From NCBI GenBank assembly GCA_002498375.1, contig DAHC01000011.1:1-64000 (forward strand): 64,000 bases of DNA. Direction: 5' to 3'. Each line of letters opens with the position of its first letter. Positions within the stretch are counted from its first letter, which is position 1. The notes beneath the pieces were generated by a model. The model saw only the letters and a program-made list of their open reading frames with translations, was not told the DNA's origin and ran no database searches. Positions 7,638-15,189 of this stretch are shown piece by piece. The translations under genes and the position numbers were made by a program. Source of the DNA: Methanocorpusculum sp. UBA424. Its GTDB lineage: Archaea; Halobacteriota; Methanomicrobia; Methanomicrobiales; Methanocorpusculaceae.

Positions 7638-8609
7638 TCAGAGGTTCTCTGCTGCTGTTATGAATTTGTCTTTCTGGGAAACTTTTTTGAAGAGTTTGAG
7701 CATCCACTTCTCTTTCCAGGTGTAGTTGAAGCTTCCTCCGGATGCATTCGGGTGACCGCCGCCTCCGAACTGTTTGGCGATAAGGTGGCTGATCTCCGGA
7801 ACACTGCGGAGAGAGAACTTTCCATTGTCAAAGACAAGAAGTTCTATGTCGGTGCCAAGCTGCCGGCGTGCTTCTGCAGAGGTTTCGCTCGGGTAGCCGT
7901 AGGCAGGCATGACAGCGATCGTGTATTTTCCCCGGAAGATTTTCGCGGCCCTGATGCTTTTTTTCATGCACTTGTTCTTGTCGTGCTCGATTTTTTCAAA
8001 AATCCGGGTAACTTCGTCGTCGATGATGATGCCCTCTGTGAGTTTGTCTCTGATGAGTCTGAGGTTTTCCTGTTTGGAGGTTACGATGCCGAGTTTTGCC
8101 GATCTTGGGTCCTGGTGTTTCCAGAGATCGTAATCACAGACGACGCCGGCAACCTCGCGTGCGCTTTTGTTATCTTTGGCTAAGACCGAGGCCACAACGC
8201 CTGTTGCGCACTTTGTCGTGTCCACGATGAGGGTCTGGACAAACGGCGTGACCTTGTGTTTTTCCGCATCGGTCCATTTGTGGTGATCGTACCATTGGAT
8301 GACCCAGCCGGCTGCATGGGCTTTTCGTATCTGATCCTCGATGCCGTTCTGATAGCTCAGATCACTGATGATGAGAGTGTCTCCTTTTCCGTTGCATCCG
8401 GCAACCTGCGCGAGAAACCAGCTGAATTTTCCAACGGACGAGAAAAGCGTGAGGATCTCGTTTCCGAATGTCATCCGGCAGATAGCGTCAGATCCGGCGG
8501 CGTCCAAGTCATTATGTGTCAGGTGGACGATCTGTGTGGCTCGTCCGACGATTTTTTCCTGAAGGGTCTGTTTATTGGTTCCGTTTTTTGTATTGGCGCT
8601 CTTGACCAT
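7638..8609 (-). CDS. DHH-family phosphoesterase
   Basis: A 323-residue DHH/DHHA1 protein. The N-terminal motif THNDLDAAGSDA replaces the usual xxDxDA-type metal site, the DHH signature is in QWYDHHKWTD, and the C-terminal DHHA1 motif is GGGGHPNASGG. Family members cleave short nucleic acids, nanoRNA or cyclic dinucleotides. The substrate here cannot be told from sequence. Because a diadenylate cyclase (43116-43922) is encoded in the same window, a c-di-AMP or pApA phosphodiesterase role is one option, but this is inference only. Confidence 0.8.
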   Translation of the reverse strand: MVKSANTKNGTNKQTLQEKIVGRATQIVHLTHNDLDAAGSDAICRMTFGNEILTLFSSVGKFSWFLAQVAGCNGKGDTLIISDLSYQNGIEDQIRKAHAAGWVIQWYDHHKWTDAEKHKVTPFVQTLIVDTTKCATGVVASVLAKDNKSAREVAGVVCDYDLWKHQDPRSAKLGIVTSKQENLRLIRDKLTEGIIIDDEVTRIFEKIEHDKNKCMKKSIRAAKIFRGKYTIAVMPAYGYPSETSAEARRQLGTDIELLVFDNGKFSLRSVPEISHLIAKQFGGGGHPNASGGSFNYTWKEKWMLKLFKKVSQKDKFITAAENL

Positions 8610-8665
8610 TGTGTAGTACTACGTTTTTGGAATGGATAAGGTGTTTGAGAGAGTCAATCAGATTA

Positions 8666-8674
8666 TTATAAATA
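8666..8674 (+). promoter_or_regulatory. box A (TATA) of tRNA-Phe
   Basis: TTATAAATA is centred about 34 bp before the first base of the tRNA, so transcription should start a few bases upstream of the mature 5' end. Confidence 0.6.
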
Positions 8675-8703
8675 GTTATTCTACTAACATTAGTTACGCA
8701 AGA

Positions 8704-8776
8704 GCCTTTATAGCTCAGTCGGGAGAGCGCCAGACTGAAGATCTGGTTGTCGCCGGTTCAATTCCGGCTGAAGGCA
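8704..8776 (+). tRNA. trnF: tRNA-Phe (anticodon GAA)
   Basis: A full cloverleaf of 73 bases. The acceptor stem GCCTTTA pairs with TGAAGGC (one G-U), the D stem is GCTC/GAGC, the anticodon stem CCAGA/TCTGG encloses loop CTGAAGA with anticodon GAA, and the T arm is GCCGG TTCAATT CCGGC. The discriminator base is A and the 3' CCA is not encoded. No intron is seen. Confidence 0.97.
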
Positions 8777-8956
8777 TTACATTGTCCTTTTTTTTAAGCA
8801 TTACGTTCACTTGAATGAATGCGATTTCGTATCTGTTTTTCGTTTCATACATGAGACGTTTAGTCTCTTCTCACTTCGCCAAACTGCCCGCCTCATATGA
8901 GAAAAATATCCTCGTTCGGTCGGTTTAATGCTCCCTCAAACCAAATGAGTTAAGGA

Positions 8957-9655
8957 ATGGACACCCCAAATACCGGACTTCTCCCGGCATCCCGTATATT
9001 CGCCGGCGAACTTATACACGCAGTGGATACGGGAACCGGATTTAAAACCCAGTTCGGCATATTCTCCCCCAAAATATATCTCATAGGTACCCTCACCGAA
9101 AAAATTCTCAGAGACGGAAAAATCTCTTCGCTTCGCATCAGCGACCCGACGGGGGTTTTCTCCTGCTCCATGAGCTGGCAGAACACCGCTCTCCTCAAAA
9201 CCGCTGACGAACTCGCCGCCCCCTCATTCGTCGCCGTATTCGGCATGGTCAGATTCCGCAAATATGCCGGCAGAACGTATCTCGAGATCGTGCCGGAAAC
9301 GATTGCCCCCTCCACCCGCAGCGCCCGTGACGCCTGGATCGTGAGCACCGCCGAGTCGGCGATCTCGCGGCTGGAAAAGTCCCCTCCCTCCGAGTCCCGT
9401 AAAGAGTTTGCTGGAAAAATCAGCGCTGCGCTCGCCTCCGTCAAACCGGCGGGTCCGAAAGATGAGGTCACCAACGAAAAAATACTCGAGATCATCTCCG
9501 TTCTCTCCGAAAAGAAAGGAGCACGGATACTCGACGTCATCTCCCGCTTACAAAGTCTCGGCCTCGACGAAAAGTCAGCGAAGATGCGTCTTGGAATACT
9601 TATGGAAGAAGGGGAATGCTACACCCCGACGACCGAATTCATCAAAATCGCCTGA
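8957..9655 (+). CDS. RPA-associated OB-fold protein (COG3390 type, Rpap)
   Basis: A 232-residue protein with an OB-fold (about residues 35-120; YLIGTLTEKILRDGKISSLR, SDPTGVFSCSM, FVAVFGMVRFRKYAGRTYLE). A C-terminal winged-helix-like region (about 160-232) follows. This is the organisation of the archaeal RPA-associated proteins, which in haloarchaea sit in operons with RPA and a COG1407 phosphoesterase. Here the phosphoesterase follows after 2 bp and Lhr helicase after that, so a role in single-strand DNA handling or repair is inferred. No RPA gene itself lies in the window. AAGGA just before the ATG is a Shine-Dalgarno site. Confidence 0.75.
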   Translation: MDTPNTGLLPASRIFAGELIHAVDTGTGFKTQFGIFSPKIYLIGTLTEKILRDGKISSLRISDPTGVFSCSMSWQNTALLKTADELAAPSFVAVFGMVRFRKYAGRTYLEIVPETIAPSTRSARDAWIVSTAESAISRLEKSPPSESRKEFAGKISAALASVKPAGPKDEVTNEKILEIISVLSEKKGARILDVISRLQSLGLDEKSAKMRLGILMEEGECYTPTTEFIKIA

Positions 9656-9657
9656 TC

Positions 9658-10413
9658 ATGCAGCCGGAATTTTATGCAGAAGGACCAGCGGTCCTTATCG
9701 AAAGACAGGAACGTTCCCTGATCATAGCCGATCCCCACTTCGGTGTCGAGGCCGACCTCCACCGGCACGGTCTGCACTTTCAGAGCGGGACCGATTCACG
9801 TCTTGCGAGACTGCTTGCCGTCATCGAACAGGCCGATCCTGACTATTTGATCGTACTCGGCGACCTCAAACACATGATCCCGTATGTCACCTATCAGGAA
9901 CGAACCGAGATGCCCGAGGTCCTAAGAAGGATCCGAAGAGAGACCCAATTCCGGCTCGCTCCCGGAAATCATGACACCGGCCTTGAACAGTATCTCGAAA
10001 AAGGCGAACTCCTCCCTATGAACGGGGCCTTGATCGACGGGACAGGCTATTTCCACGGCCACACGATCCCGGATCCATCTCTTCTCGGCCATTTGATTTT
10101 GTGCGGCCACCACCATCCGGTCGTAAACATCTATGACGCCGTCGGCTGCGCCCTGCGCGGAACGCCGGGGTATCTTCTTGCCGAGATCGACCCATCTGTC
10201 TGGGGACCGGTACCGGCCGATCCGACACGGGTCCTTCTGGTACCGGCATTCTATGAGCTCGCCGGGGGGATGGATATCCGGCTTATCCCGGGCAACAAAA
10301 TCTCTCCGATCGCAAAGGCGATTTTGACCGAAACGGGCGAGGTGTTCTTAAAAGACGGGACCTACGTTGCTCCGTTCACCGAACTCCGCCCCGATCCTCT
10401 GGGGGAAGTATGA
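9658..10413 (+). CDS. metallophosphoesterase, COG1407 (Rpe-like)
   Basis: A 251-residue calcineurin-like phosphoesterase. The metal motifs occur in order: ADPHFG, LGDLKHM, APGNHDTG and CGHHHPVV. Members of this group are linked to RPA-associated proteins in archaea and to Lhr helicases and DNA ligases in bacteria, and are predicted nucleases of DNA repair. The start at 9658 (MQPEFYAEG) lies 2 bp past the stop of the upstream gene; the same frame begins further upstream only inside that gene. It overlaps the Lhr start by 4 bp, so the three genes form one operon. Confidence 0.85.
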   Translation: MQPEFYAEGPAVLIERQERSLIIADPHFGVEADLHRHGLHFQSGTDSRLARLLAVIEQADPDYLIVLGDLKHMIPYVTYQERTEMPEVLRRIRRETQFRLAPGNHDTGLEQYLEKGELLPMNGALIDGTGYFHGHTIPDPSLLGHLILCGHHHPVVNIYDAVGCALRGTPGYLLAEIDPSVWGPVPADPTRVLLVPAFYELAGGMDIRLIPGNKISPIAKAILTETGEVFLKDGTYVAPFTELRPDPLGEV

Positions 10414-13121
10414 CATCCGCGATTCAGGAACTCAAAGACTCGCTCCACCCGAAGCTTCGGGCGGTTCTGGAAAAGCGGGGCTTCGATGAGTTTTCAGAGA
10501 TCCAGATGCGGGCGGTCCCCAAACTCATCTCCGGGATCAACGCGATTTTGATCGCACCGACCGGAACGGGAAAAACCGAGAGTGCACTTCTGCCGGTTTT
10601 CCATCACATGCTCACCGACCCGCTGCCCGACGGGTTTTCTGCACTCTACATCACGCCGCTTCGGTCCCTCAACCGGGACATGATGAACCGGCTCGAGTGG
10701 TGGGGGGCCGAACTCGGGCTGAAGATCTCGGTCCGGCACGGGGACACGACCCAGAACGACCGGCGAAAACAGGCGACCCATCCGCCCGATCTTTTGATCA
10801 CGACGCCGGAAAGCCTGCAGGCGATGATGATGGGGAAAGTGCTTCGCAAACATCTTGCGGCCGTTCGCTACGTCATCGTCGATGAGATCCACGAGTTGGC
10901 CGACGGAAAACGCGGGGCCCAGCTCTCCGTTGCGCTCGAACGGGTCGCCGAACTCGCCGGCGAGTTCCAGCGGATCGGGATCTCGGCAACTGTTGGAAAC
11001 CCCGAGGTTGTCGGCAGGTTCCTCTGCGGGAAACGTCCCTGCACGATCGTGCAGGTCCCTGTCGCGAAAACCCTCGATCTTTCCGTGAAGTTTGCCGGCG
11101 AGTCATTCGGCGACCAGACGAAGCTGATCGAAAAATGCATCGACGCCCACACCTCGACCCTCGTTTTCACGAACACACGGAGCGTCGCCGAGGCGATCGG
11201 CCATGCCCTTCTTCCCCGCGGGGACACGGACGTTCATCACGGGTCCCTCTCCCGCGAGGTCAGGATCGATGCCGAGGACAAGTTCCGTGCCGGAATGACG
11301 CGGGGCATGATCTGTACCTCCTCGATGGAGCTTGGGATCGACATCGGACAGATCGATCACGTCATCCAGTTCAACTCGCCGCGTGAGGTCGCCCGTCTCA
11401 TGCAGCGAACAGGGAGAGCCGGTCATCAGATCCATGCCACGTCGAATGGCATGATCCTCGCGACCGGGTTTGACGATATCTTGGAGTCGATGGTGATCGT
11501 CAACAAAGCGATGAGCAATCAGCCGGAGAACATCCGCCCGCACATCAATGCAGCGGACGTGATCGCCAACCAGATCGCGGCCCTCGCGGTAGAACGCGGC
11601 GAGATCGCGATCGAAAAGATCGAGCAGATCTTTTCCCGGAGCTTCTGCTTTGAAAATGCCGGTCCGCTGATCCGCGAAGTGATCGCCGGCATGGAAAAAC
11701 ACTACCTGATCCGGACCGAAAACGGCATGGTGATCACAAAATCCCGGGCACGCAAGTATCTCTCGCTGAATCTTTCGATGATCGCGGATGAGAAGAAGAG
11801 CATGATCTTCGATGTGGTCTCGAGAAAACCGGTCGGGACCCTGGACGAGTCGTTTGTGATCAGCTGGATCTCGTCGGGCGCCGTGTTTATTGCCCGGGGG
11901 CGGATCTGGCGGGTCCTCGACATCGATGAGGACAAAATCATGGTCGAGCCGGCGAAGAATGCGAAAGGGGAACTCCCGTCCTGGGAGGGAGAACAGATCC
12001 CGGTGCCTTTCACGGTGGCAATGGAAGTCGGGAGGCTGCGCCGTCTGCAGAACTTTGCCGACTACCGGGCGGATGAGAGGTCCGTCCGCTTTGCCGAGAA
12101 GGTCCTTTCCGAGATGAAAAAGAACCGGTCTATTACGTCGACGGATAAGCTGATTGTTCTCGAAGACTCTGACGAGGGGGTCGTGGTGAATCTCTGCGGC
12201 GGGCACAAAGTGAACGAGACGATCGGCCGCGTCCTTTCGATACTGCTCTCCGCCCGATACGGGACGTCGGTTGGGATCGAGACGAATGCCTACCGGATCC
12301 TTCTCCGGCTCCCGAAGTTTCTCAGGGCTCCGGACGTGGAGGAGGTGCTCCTCTCTCTCGAACCGGAGCATCTGGAAGCGATCCTGATCCTTGCGCTGAA
12401 AAAAACGGCTCTCTACAAATGGAAACTCGTCCAGATCGCGAAGAAGTTCGGGGCGATCGACGCCGACGCGGATTACGAAAAGATCAGTATGAACCGTCTT
12501 CTCGATTTGTTTGACGGGACGGTGATCGAAAAAGAAGCATTCCGCGAACTGTTCTTCTCGAGTATGGATGTGGAGTCTGCGAAAACCGTTGTCGCGATGC
12601 TGAAAAACCATGGAATGGAGACGAAGACGAGCCGTCTGTCGATCATCGGGGCGGAGGGACTCTTTACGGGCCGGGATGTGGTCGTGCCTCCGGGCGAGGA
12701 TCAGGCGATCATCGAGAGCGTGAAGCACAGGATCGATGAGCAGGATGTGATCCTTGCCTGTATGCACTGCAGGAAATGGAAGTCGAAGACGAAGGTCGCC
12801 CGGGTCCCCGACCAGCCTGTGTGTCCGGTCTGCGGCGCCCGTCTGATCGCGGCGCTGAAGCCTTACGAGGAGCCGGCGTTTGCGGCCCTGAAAAAGAAGA
12901 CCCTCTCGACGGAGGAGCGGGAGGCGGAGACCCGAATGATGCGGAACGCGAACATGGTCCTATCCAGCGGCAAAAAGGCCGTCGTGGCTTTGGCGGGACG
13001 AGGCGTCGGTCCGGAGGCGGCGGCACGGATCCTGAACACGTTTGCGACCGGCGATAATTTTTACCGGGAGATCCTGAAAGCGGAACGCAAGTTCGTGCAG
13101 ACGCACCGGTACTGGGGATAA
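10410..13121 (+). CDS. lhr: Lhr-type superfamily 2 helicase
   Basis: A 903-residue DNA or RNA helicase of the Lhr family. Walker A is APTGTGKTES (about residues 49-58), the DEIH box is about 157-160, and SAT is near 191. Motifs V/VI are MELGIDIGQIDHV and RTGRAGH. The long C-terminal part holds the Lhr-specific winged-helix and core domains and a late zinc knuckle, CMHC (about 783) with CPVC (about 805). Lhr enzymes unwind with 3'-5' polarity and act in DNA repair. The gene is the third in an operon with the OB-fold protein and the phosphoesterase, overlapping the latter by 4 bp, which argues that the three work together. Confidence 0.93.
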   Translation: MTSAIQELKDSLHPKLRAVLEKRGFDEFSEIQMRAVPKLISGINAILIAPTGTGKTESALLPVFHHMLTDPLPDGFSALYITPLRSLNRDMMNRLEWWGAELGLKISVRHGDTTQNDRRKQATHPPDLLITTPESLQAMMMGKVLRKHLAAVRYVIVDEIHELADGKRGAQLSVALERVAELAGEFQRIGISATVGNPEVVGRFLCGKRPCTIVQVPVAKTLDLSVKFAGESFGDQTKLIEKCIDAHTSTLVFTNTRSVAEAIGHALLPRGDTDVHHGSLSREVRIDAEDKFRAGMTRGMICTSSMELGIDIGQIDHVIQFNSPREVARLMQRTGRAGHQIHATSNGMILATGFDDILESMVIVNKAMSNQPENIRPHINAADVIANQIAALAVERGEIAIEKIEQIFSRSFCFENAGPLIREVIAGMEKHYLIRTENGMVITKSRARKYLSLNLSMIADEKKSMIFDVVSRKPVGTLDESFVISWISSGAVFIARGRIWRVLDIDEDKIMVEPAKNAKGELPSWEGEQIPVPFTVAMEVGRLRRLQNFADYRADERSVRFAEKVLSEMKKNRSITSTDKLIVLEDSDEGVVVNLCGGHKVNETIGRVLSILLSARYGTSVGIETNAYRILLRLPKFLRAPDVEEVLLSLEPEHLEAILILALKKTALYKWKLVQIAKKFGAIDADADYEKISMNRLLDLFDGTVIEKEAFRELFFSSMDVESAKTVVAMLKNHGMETKTSRLSIIGAEGLFTGRDVVVPPGEDQAIIESVKHRIDEQDVILACMHCRKWKSKTKVARVPDQPVCPVCGARLIAALKPYEEPAFAALKKKTLSTEEREAETRMMRNANMVLSSGKKAVVALAGRGVGPEAAARILNTFATGDNFYREILKAERKFVQTHRYWG

Positions 13122-13164
13122 GAAAAAAGGAATGAAGAAGCTTTGCCGCTTCATATGGTTTTGA

Positions 13165-13905
13165 TTATACGAACGTCAGATCGAAGAAGAACATATTGGA
13201 CGGATCCTGTCCGGACCTCTGACATGTTGCTTTGAATGAATAGGTCCCTGCCTTTTCTGCCGTGACATACCAGACATATGTTCCGCCGGCGCCGGCCATT
13301 CCAGAGGTCCCCTCCGTGACATAATCATCTTTGAGAACGGTCAGTCCGGTCTCTGGTGCTGCTGTCCAGTAATACCCGGTGGTCGGATTGCCTTCCGTGC
13401 AGATCTTTACGACCTCGCCTGCTTTCGGATTGACCGTCCCGTCAAACAGCACGCTCAGCATAACACTGCCGGCATCATCATCGTTCTCTGCCTCGGAAAA
13501 GACCAGCTCCTGTGTCATGGTATAGATCGGTTCGGTATCCGTTTCCCATGACCGTGCATAAGCTGCTTTGAATGTATACGTTCCTGCTTTGTCAGAGGTC
13601 AGTGTATAATACTGGTAGCCTCCCCCGCCGGTCCAGCCTTCGGGAACCGGAGTCGCCTTATATTCATCGGTGACGTTCAGTCCCGAACTTTCCATCACGT
13701 TCCAGGTGTAGCCTGTCGTGGGATTTGCCGGGAGAATATACGTCATCGACGCATTTGCCGGAATCATTATTCCCGCTTTTTCGACCGTTACGGTCAAAAC
13801 CGGATTATCGGTATTCACCGGAACCTCCGGAGAGATGCACCCTGCCGCAAATATGCAGATGATAAACACACACGCTCCGAAACTCAGCAGTTTCAGTCTG
13901 TTCAT
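13165..13905 (-). CDS. lipoprotein with two chagasin-like protease-inhibitor domains
   Basis: A 246-residue secreted protein. The signal peptide ends in the lipobox AAGC with lipid-anchor Cys23. Two repeats of the inhibitor I42 (chagasin) fold follow. Each has the loop motif NPTTGY followed by W (NPTTGYTWN, NPTTGYYWT) and a glycine-rich loop (TGGGGYQYYTL, AGAGGTYVWYV). Only the first has an Arg-x-Trp loop (ARSWE); in the second it is QRSGQ. Chagasins inhibit papain-like cysteine proteases by inserting these loops into the active site. The target here is unknown. The gene is alone, between lhr and purC. Confidence 0.85.
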   Translation of the reverse strand: MNRLKLLSFGACVFIICIFAAGCISPEVPVNTDNPVLTVTVEKAGIMIPANASMTYILPANPTTGYTWNVMESSGLNVTDEYKATPVPEGWTGGGGYQYYTLTSDKAGTYTFKAAYARSWETDTEPIYTMTQELVFSEAENDDDAGSVMLSVLFDGTVNPKAGEVVKICTEGNPTTGYYWTAAPETGLTVLKDDYVTEGTSGMAGAGGTYVWYVTAEKAGTYSFKATCQRSGQDPSNMFFFDLTFV

Positions 13906-13959
13906 GATGAATGATAGAACAGCCTGATATAAGTATTTTTTTAGAGAAAAAAGGGGTGG

Positions 13960-14640
13960 TTACTCGTCGAGAACCTTGCTTGTCAGGTCGAGCGGTAAAA
14001 GGTACTCGCCGTTTCTGTAGGCACGCATGTTTCCACCGGAGATCTCATCGATTAAAACGACCTGATCACCGATCTTGCCGAACTCGAACTTGATGTCGTA
14101 GAGTTCGATGTTCTTCTTTGCGAGTTCCTCTTTCATGATGGTACCGATCTTCTGGGTGAGGACTTTAAGGCTCTCATAATCCTCGGGGGACATGATGCCC
14201 AGAATCTCCAGCGCATCTTTGGTTACTGGCGGGTCTTCGCGTGCGTCATCTTTGAACGTCGTTTCGACAAATGCCGGCAGAGGAGCTGCCTCTTCCACAT
14301 AGTCTCCGTAGCGGCGGTAGAAGCTACCTACTGCGCGGAATCTGCAGATGACTTCCAGACCCTTGCCGAATGTCTTGGCGGGTTTTACGGTCATCGTTAC
14401 ATTCTCGATGTCTGCACTGATGAAATGGGTGGGGACTCCTTTTGCGTTCAGGATCTCCATAAAATACTGTGTCAATCTAAGACCTGCACGTCCGGCACCT
14501 TCAATAGTTAGGCCGACTGTGTTCATCCCTGGATCGAATACCCCATCAGCACCAGTACAGTCATCCTTAAATTTCAGCAGATAGTTCCCATCTTCAAGTG
14601 AGAATACATCCTTTGTTTTGCCGGTGTATACCAATTTCAT
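13960..14640 (-). CDS. purC: SAICAR synthetase (phosphoribosylaminoimidazole-succinocarboxamide synthase)
   Basis: A 226-residue PurC that joins aspartate to CAIR with ATP in purine synthesis. The start KLVYTGKTKDVF, the KFKDDCTGADGVFDPG segment and the C-terminal VLIDEISGGNMRAYRN are family hallmarks. The length is normal for the short archaeal/bacterial type. The gene stands alone. A TATA box (gtataatatt, 14668-14677) lies about 30 bp before the ATG, so the message is nearly leaderless. Confidence 0.93.
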   Translation of the reverse strand: MKLVYTGKTKDVFSLEDGNYLLKFKDDCTGADGVFDPGMNTVGLTIEGAGRAGLRLTQYFMEILNAKGVPTHFISADIENVTMTVKPAKTFGKGLEVICRFRAVGSFYRRYGDYVEEAAPLPAFVETTFKDDAREDPPVTKDALEILGIMSPEDYESLKVLTQKIGTIMKEELAKKNIELYDIKFEFGKIGDQVVLIDEISGGNMRAYRNGEYLLPLDLTSKVLDE

Positions 14641-14667
14641 GGTACTTATATGTTGGAACTAACCACG

Positions 14668-14677
14668 TATAATATTG
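14668..14677 (-). promoter_or_regulatory. box A (TATA) of purC
   Basis: AT-rich aatattatac on the minus strand, about 28-37 bp before the purC start codon at 14640. Confidence 0.4.
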
Positions 14678-14712
14678 ATGCTACATGACAACAGGTAACA
14701 CACCTCAAAAGG

Positions 14713-15189
14713 TTATTTGTGGTAGGGTTCGCCGTTCAGGATCCGAAACGCGCGATACACCTGTTCGAGGAGAATGAGCCTGGTCATGGGGTGAGTAAAG
14801 GTCATACGGGATAAGGAGAGTTTTTTTTCGGCCGATTTGAGCAATTCCGGTGACAGGCCCAGGGGTCCGCCGATGATGAAGCAGAGGTTTTTTCCGGATA
14901 ACTTTGCATCGCGAAACACGTCGGCGAACTCTTCGCTTGAAAGAGATGTCCCGTTTGGGTCGAGAGCGATCTTCATGAATCCCTCCTTTGCATTTGCAAG
15001 GATCAGTTCGCCTTCTCTCTCCTTCACGCGAAGCTCTTCCGATACCGAGGCATTTTCCGGGATTTTCACTTCGGCAAGTTCCGTGATGAATATCTTCCCG
15101 TAAGGCCGCAGACGTTTTTCAAACTCGGCAATCCCGGATGAAATATAGGCGTCCTTGATCTTTCCGATGCAGAGGATCTGAATCTGCAT
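14713..15189 (-). CDS. rlmH: 23S rRNA pseudouridine-1915 N3-methyltransferase (RlmH, SPOUT family)
   Basis: A 158-residue SPOUT methyltransferase. It begins IQILCIGKIKDAYI, carries the knot region CFIIGGPLGLSPEL and ends in the family signature EQVYRAFRILNGEPYHK. In bacteria RlmH methylates Psi1915 in 23S rRNA helix 69; only some archaea keep a homolog. The ATG directly follows the stop of the giant TPR gene (TGA 15192-15190), so the two share a transcript. Confidence 0.9.
   Translation of the reverse strand: MQIQILCIGKIKDAYISSGIAEFEKRLRPYGKIFITELAEVKIPENASVSEELRVKEREGELILANAKEGFMKIALDPNGTSLSSEEFADVFRDAKLSGKNLCFIIGGPLGLSPELLKSAEKKLSLSRMTFTHPMTRLILLEQVYRAFRILNGEPYHK

Noticed and set aside
11103..12767. 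554-residue ORF antisense to the Lhr helicase gene
   Set aside because: It lies wholly within lhr, is rich in Arg, His and Asp as expected from a GC-rich antisense frame, and shows no family motif.
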